A DNA stretch of 64,000 bases, from contig NZ_QYRP01000002.1 in NCBI RefSeq assembly GCF_003600895.1, positions 2,294,001 to 2,358,000 on the forward strand. The letters run 5' to 3'. The stretch comes from Nocardioides cavernaquae (GTDB lineage Bacteria; Actinomycetota; Actinomycetes; Propionibacteriales; Nocardioidaceae). Shown in pieces: positions 62,513 through 64,000 of this stretch. The notes under the pieces are model-generated. The model was not told the DNA's origin and ran no database searches. It saw nothing but the letters and a program-made list of their open reading frames with translations. A program made the position numbers and the translations under genes. Each line of letters opens with the position of its first letter. Position 1 is the stretch's first letter.

Positions 62513-62961
62513 CTGCCGTGGCAGCCGACCTCGTCGGCCCGCATCGCCGCCCCGGGCTGCGCAGCGTGCCGTCTCAGCGCCGACGCACCCGGAAGTCGGA
62601 CGGCTCGCCAGTCGTCGTGCCGGTCCTGTCCGAGAATGCCGTGCGTGCCATTCGCGAAGGTCAATGCCTTCCGGGCACCGGCTGCGCCGGCGCCGACTGG
62701 TTGGTCACGGCCCCGCATCAGCAGCCGCGTTCCGCCTCTGTCGATCGGGCTCCGTGGGGGACCTACCACGTCAAGGAGAATGGGGGCGTTCTCACTGCCT
62801 GTGGCGAGTACGCCGTCTCCTGGTACGTCTTCTGGGGTCATGAGGTCAATCCCCTCGAGCGGGAGGCCTGCCGTGCATGCATCCGGGCCATGCGGGGCTC
62901 CCTGATCGACATCGCCCTCTACCCCCGGGCGAACAGCGGTCCGGAGGACTGCGATGGCTGA
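62509..62961 (+). CDS. Protein with TACG/FW/CxxC domain, copy 2
   Basis: A 150-residue protein. After a basic N-terminal extension comes the domain seen at 60485: VTAPH (66-70), TACG (Cys98), VFW (107-109), CRAC (Cys121, Cys124). Extra Cys53 and Cys59 lie before it. Basic and soluble; no membrane helix. Function unknown. The next gene starts eight bases before its stop. Confidence 0.65.
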   Translation: MTAVAADLVGPHRRPGLRSVPSQRRRTRKSDGSPVVVPVLSENAVRAIREGQCLPGTGCAGADWLVTAPHQQPRSASVDRAPWGTYHVKENGGVLTACGEYAVSWYVFWGHEVNPLEREACRACIRAMRGSLIDIALYPRANSGPEDCDG

Positions 62962-63403
62962 CCTGCGATCCTTGCGACGCTTCCACCTGACGCTCCGGAT
63001 GCTCTGGTGGGGGTTGCTGGTTGTCCCGCTGCTCGGTGGGGGATTCGTGGGAGCTCGGCTCGGATTCCCCATGGGCGTCCGGACTGCCACCGTGCTGTTC
63101 CTCGGCGGGGCCGTCGTCCTGGTCCTGGTCCACGTGTCGCATCTCGCCCGCCGACCCGGATGCCCGCGCTGCCTCCAGACGATCGACTGGCTCGCACTCG
63201 CGCGAGAGGCGCACAACGCAGGCATGGAGCCCGAGGCCTACGTGGCCCTTGTGCGGCCTCGAGGAAGGATCGACGCCGCACTCTCGCTCGAGCCTTGGGA
63301 AGCCACGCATGCATGCACCAGCAGGCTCAGCTGCCACCCCCGCGCTGCAGCGGGGGTTCGGGCCGCGAACGATGCGCGCAGGCCCATCTCGGGAGATCTC
63401 TGA
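62954..63403 (+). CDS. Two-helix membrane protein with CxxC
   Basis: A 149-residue protein with two hydrophobic helices (MLWWGLLVVPLLGGGFVGA; ATVLFLGGAVVLVLVHV) and then GCPRCLQTIDW, a possible single metal half-site, in the soluble part. The C-terminal 50 residues are low in structure. Overlaps the preceding gene by eight bases. Not recognised. Confidence 0.6.
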   Translation: MADLRSLRRFHLTLRMLWWGLLVVPLLGGGFVGARLGFPMGVRTATVLFLGGAVVLVLVHVSHLARRPGCPRCLQTIDWLALAREAHNAGMEPEAYVALVRPRGRIDAALSLEPWEATHACTSRLSCHPRAAAGVRAANDARRPISGDL

Positions 63404-63517
63404 CCGCGGGCCATTGGGATTCGAGTGCGGGGGACATCGTGAGTCTGACGGACTGCTATCCGTTCGGATACCGAGACCTGTGGTTCATCGAGCAGAGTCC
63501 GCGCGCTGCCCAGCTCG

Positions 63518-64000
63518 TCACTCCGTGTCGCGCGACGGGGTGTCGATGTCGTGGCCCGTCGCCAGATCGCCACATTCGACGAGCGTCACCAGGTGCGTCC
63601 TGAGGTAGTCGCGCGCTCCGCTGTCTCCACGGGTCCGCGCGAGGAGTGGAGCCCAGTGCGCACGGCCGAGCAGGACCGGGTGCCCCGGCGTTCCGTCGTA
63701 CCCCGCACGCGCCAGTACCGCGCTGTCGTCGCCGAGGTCCACGAGACGACGGATGACGTCCGGCGTCACGTCCGGCAGGTCGACGAGGTGGACGAGGACG
63801 GCCGTGGCCGAGGTCGGCTCCAGTGCCTCGAGCCCGGCGCGGAGCGACGCGGACATGCCCAGGTGCCAGTCGCGTGCGTGGACGATCAACGCCCCTTGCG
63901 GGACGAGGGCTCTGGCCAGCTCCGCCTGGGCGCCCACGACGACCGTCACGGACTGGCACCCTCCCTGCCGGAGCCGCTCGACCGAGGTGGTGACCCACGC
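63518..64000 (-). CDS. MobA-like nucleotidyltransferase, cut by right edge
   Basis: The visible 160 residues are the C-terminal part of a NTP-transferase of the MobA/CTP:molybdopterin cytidylyltransferase type. The frame runs to the window edge with ERLRQGGCQSVTVVVGAQAE, a classical internal segment, so GTG 63949 is not the start. MSASLRAGL, LVHLVDLPDVTPDVIRRLV and GTPGHPVLLGR are family motifs. It probably makes a molybdenum cofactor derivative; the N-terminal GGxSxRxG is outside the window. Confidence 0.82.
   Translation of the reverse strand, partial: AWVTTSVERLRQGGCQSVTVVVGAQAELARALVPQGALIVHARDWHLGMSASLRAGLEALEPTSATAVLVHLVDLPDVTPDVIRRLVDLGDDSAVLARAGYDGTPGHPVLLGRAHWAPLLARTRGDSGARDYLRTHLVTLVECGDLATGHDIDTPSRDTE

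Overview
The DNA is very GC-rich (clearly above 65 percent by eye), with GTG/TTG starts, overlapping ATGA/GTGA gene junctions, TANNNT-type -10 boxes, a Mce lipid importer and GAF-LuxR regulators. This points to a high-GC actinobacterium, most likely of the Nocardioides/Nocardioidaceae type. The genus is an inference from gene content, not from a marker gene. I see no rRNA, intact tRNA, CRISPR array or transposase.

Layout. (1) 1-5642: a sugar or sugar-alcohol ABC importer (solute-binding protein cut by the window edge, two permeases, ATPase) with a short-chain dehydrogenase and a PfkB kinase, interrupted and followed by hairpins. (2) 5643-6289: a gene-free stretch ending in a 36-base copy of the 3' end of an initiator tRNA and a strong terminator. 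It looks like the right attachment site of an integrated element. (3) 6290-12008, minus strand: a metal-receptor-like protein, two small genes, an SGNH hydrolase, a large AAA-LuxR regulator and a DUF2306 membrane protein. (4) 12026-22915, minus strand: acetyl-CoA synthetase, FadB-type protein, thiolase, acyl-CoA dehydrogenase, 3-hydroxybutyryl-CoA dehydrogenase and fused isobutyryl-CoA mutase, a complete short/branched acyl-CoA oxidation set. (5) 23131-27374: membrane protein, SCP2 protein, acyl-CoA dehydrogenase, two NTF2-fold proteins and an SMR exporter. (6) 27606-46593: one apparent 16-gene operon (acyl-CoA ligase, aldehyde dehydrogenase, RibBA, flavin reductase, two YrbE permeases, Mce ATPase, six Mce proteins, MMPL protein, PpiC-like chaperone, small membrane protein). 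(7) 46690-54421: biotin-dependent acyl-CoA carboxylase, two enoyl-CoA hydratases, a TIGR03084-type protein and an AtuA-like protein, followed by a convergent double TetR regulator. (8) 55779-63403: nitronate monooxygenase, two Mce-associated proteins, two GAF-LuxR regulators, small Cys-rich proteins and a lytic transglycosylase. A MobA-like gene runs off the right edge.

How it fits together. The central 40 kb reads as a lipid or isoprenoid/steroid-like substrate programme: Mce uptake, CoA activation, beta-oxidation, carboxylation of a branched acyl-CoA and rearrangement by IcmF. The most interesting signal is regulatory. Five transcription units (genes starting at 23131, 24128, 26036, 27606 and 60485) share the same promoter design: two C-rich/G-rich inverted-repeat boxes 21-23 bases apart, the nearer one centred 30-33 bases before a TANNNT -10 box, with no visible -35. 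That is the geometry of a class II activator, and a pair of GAF-LuxR regulator genes sits directly before the fifth copy.
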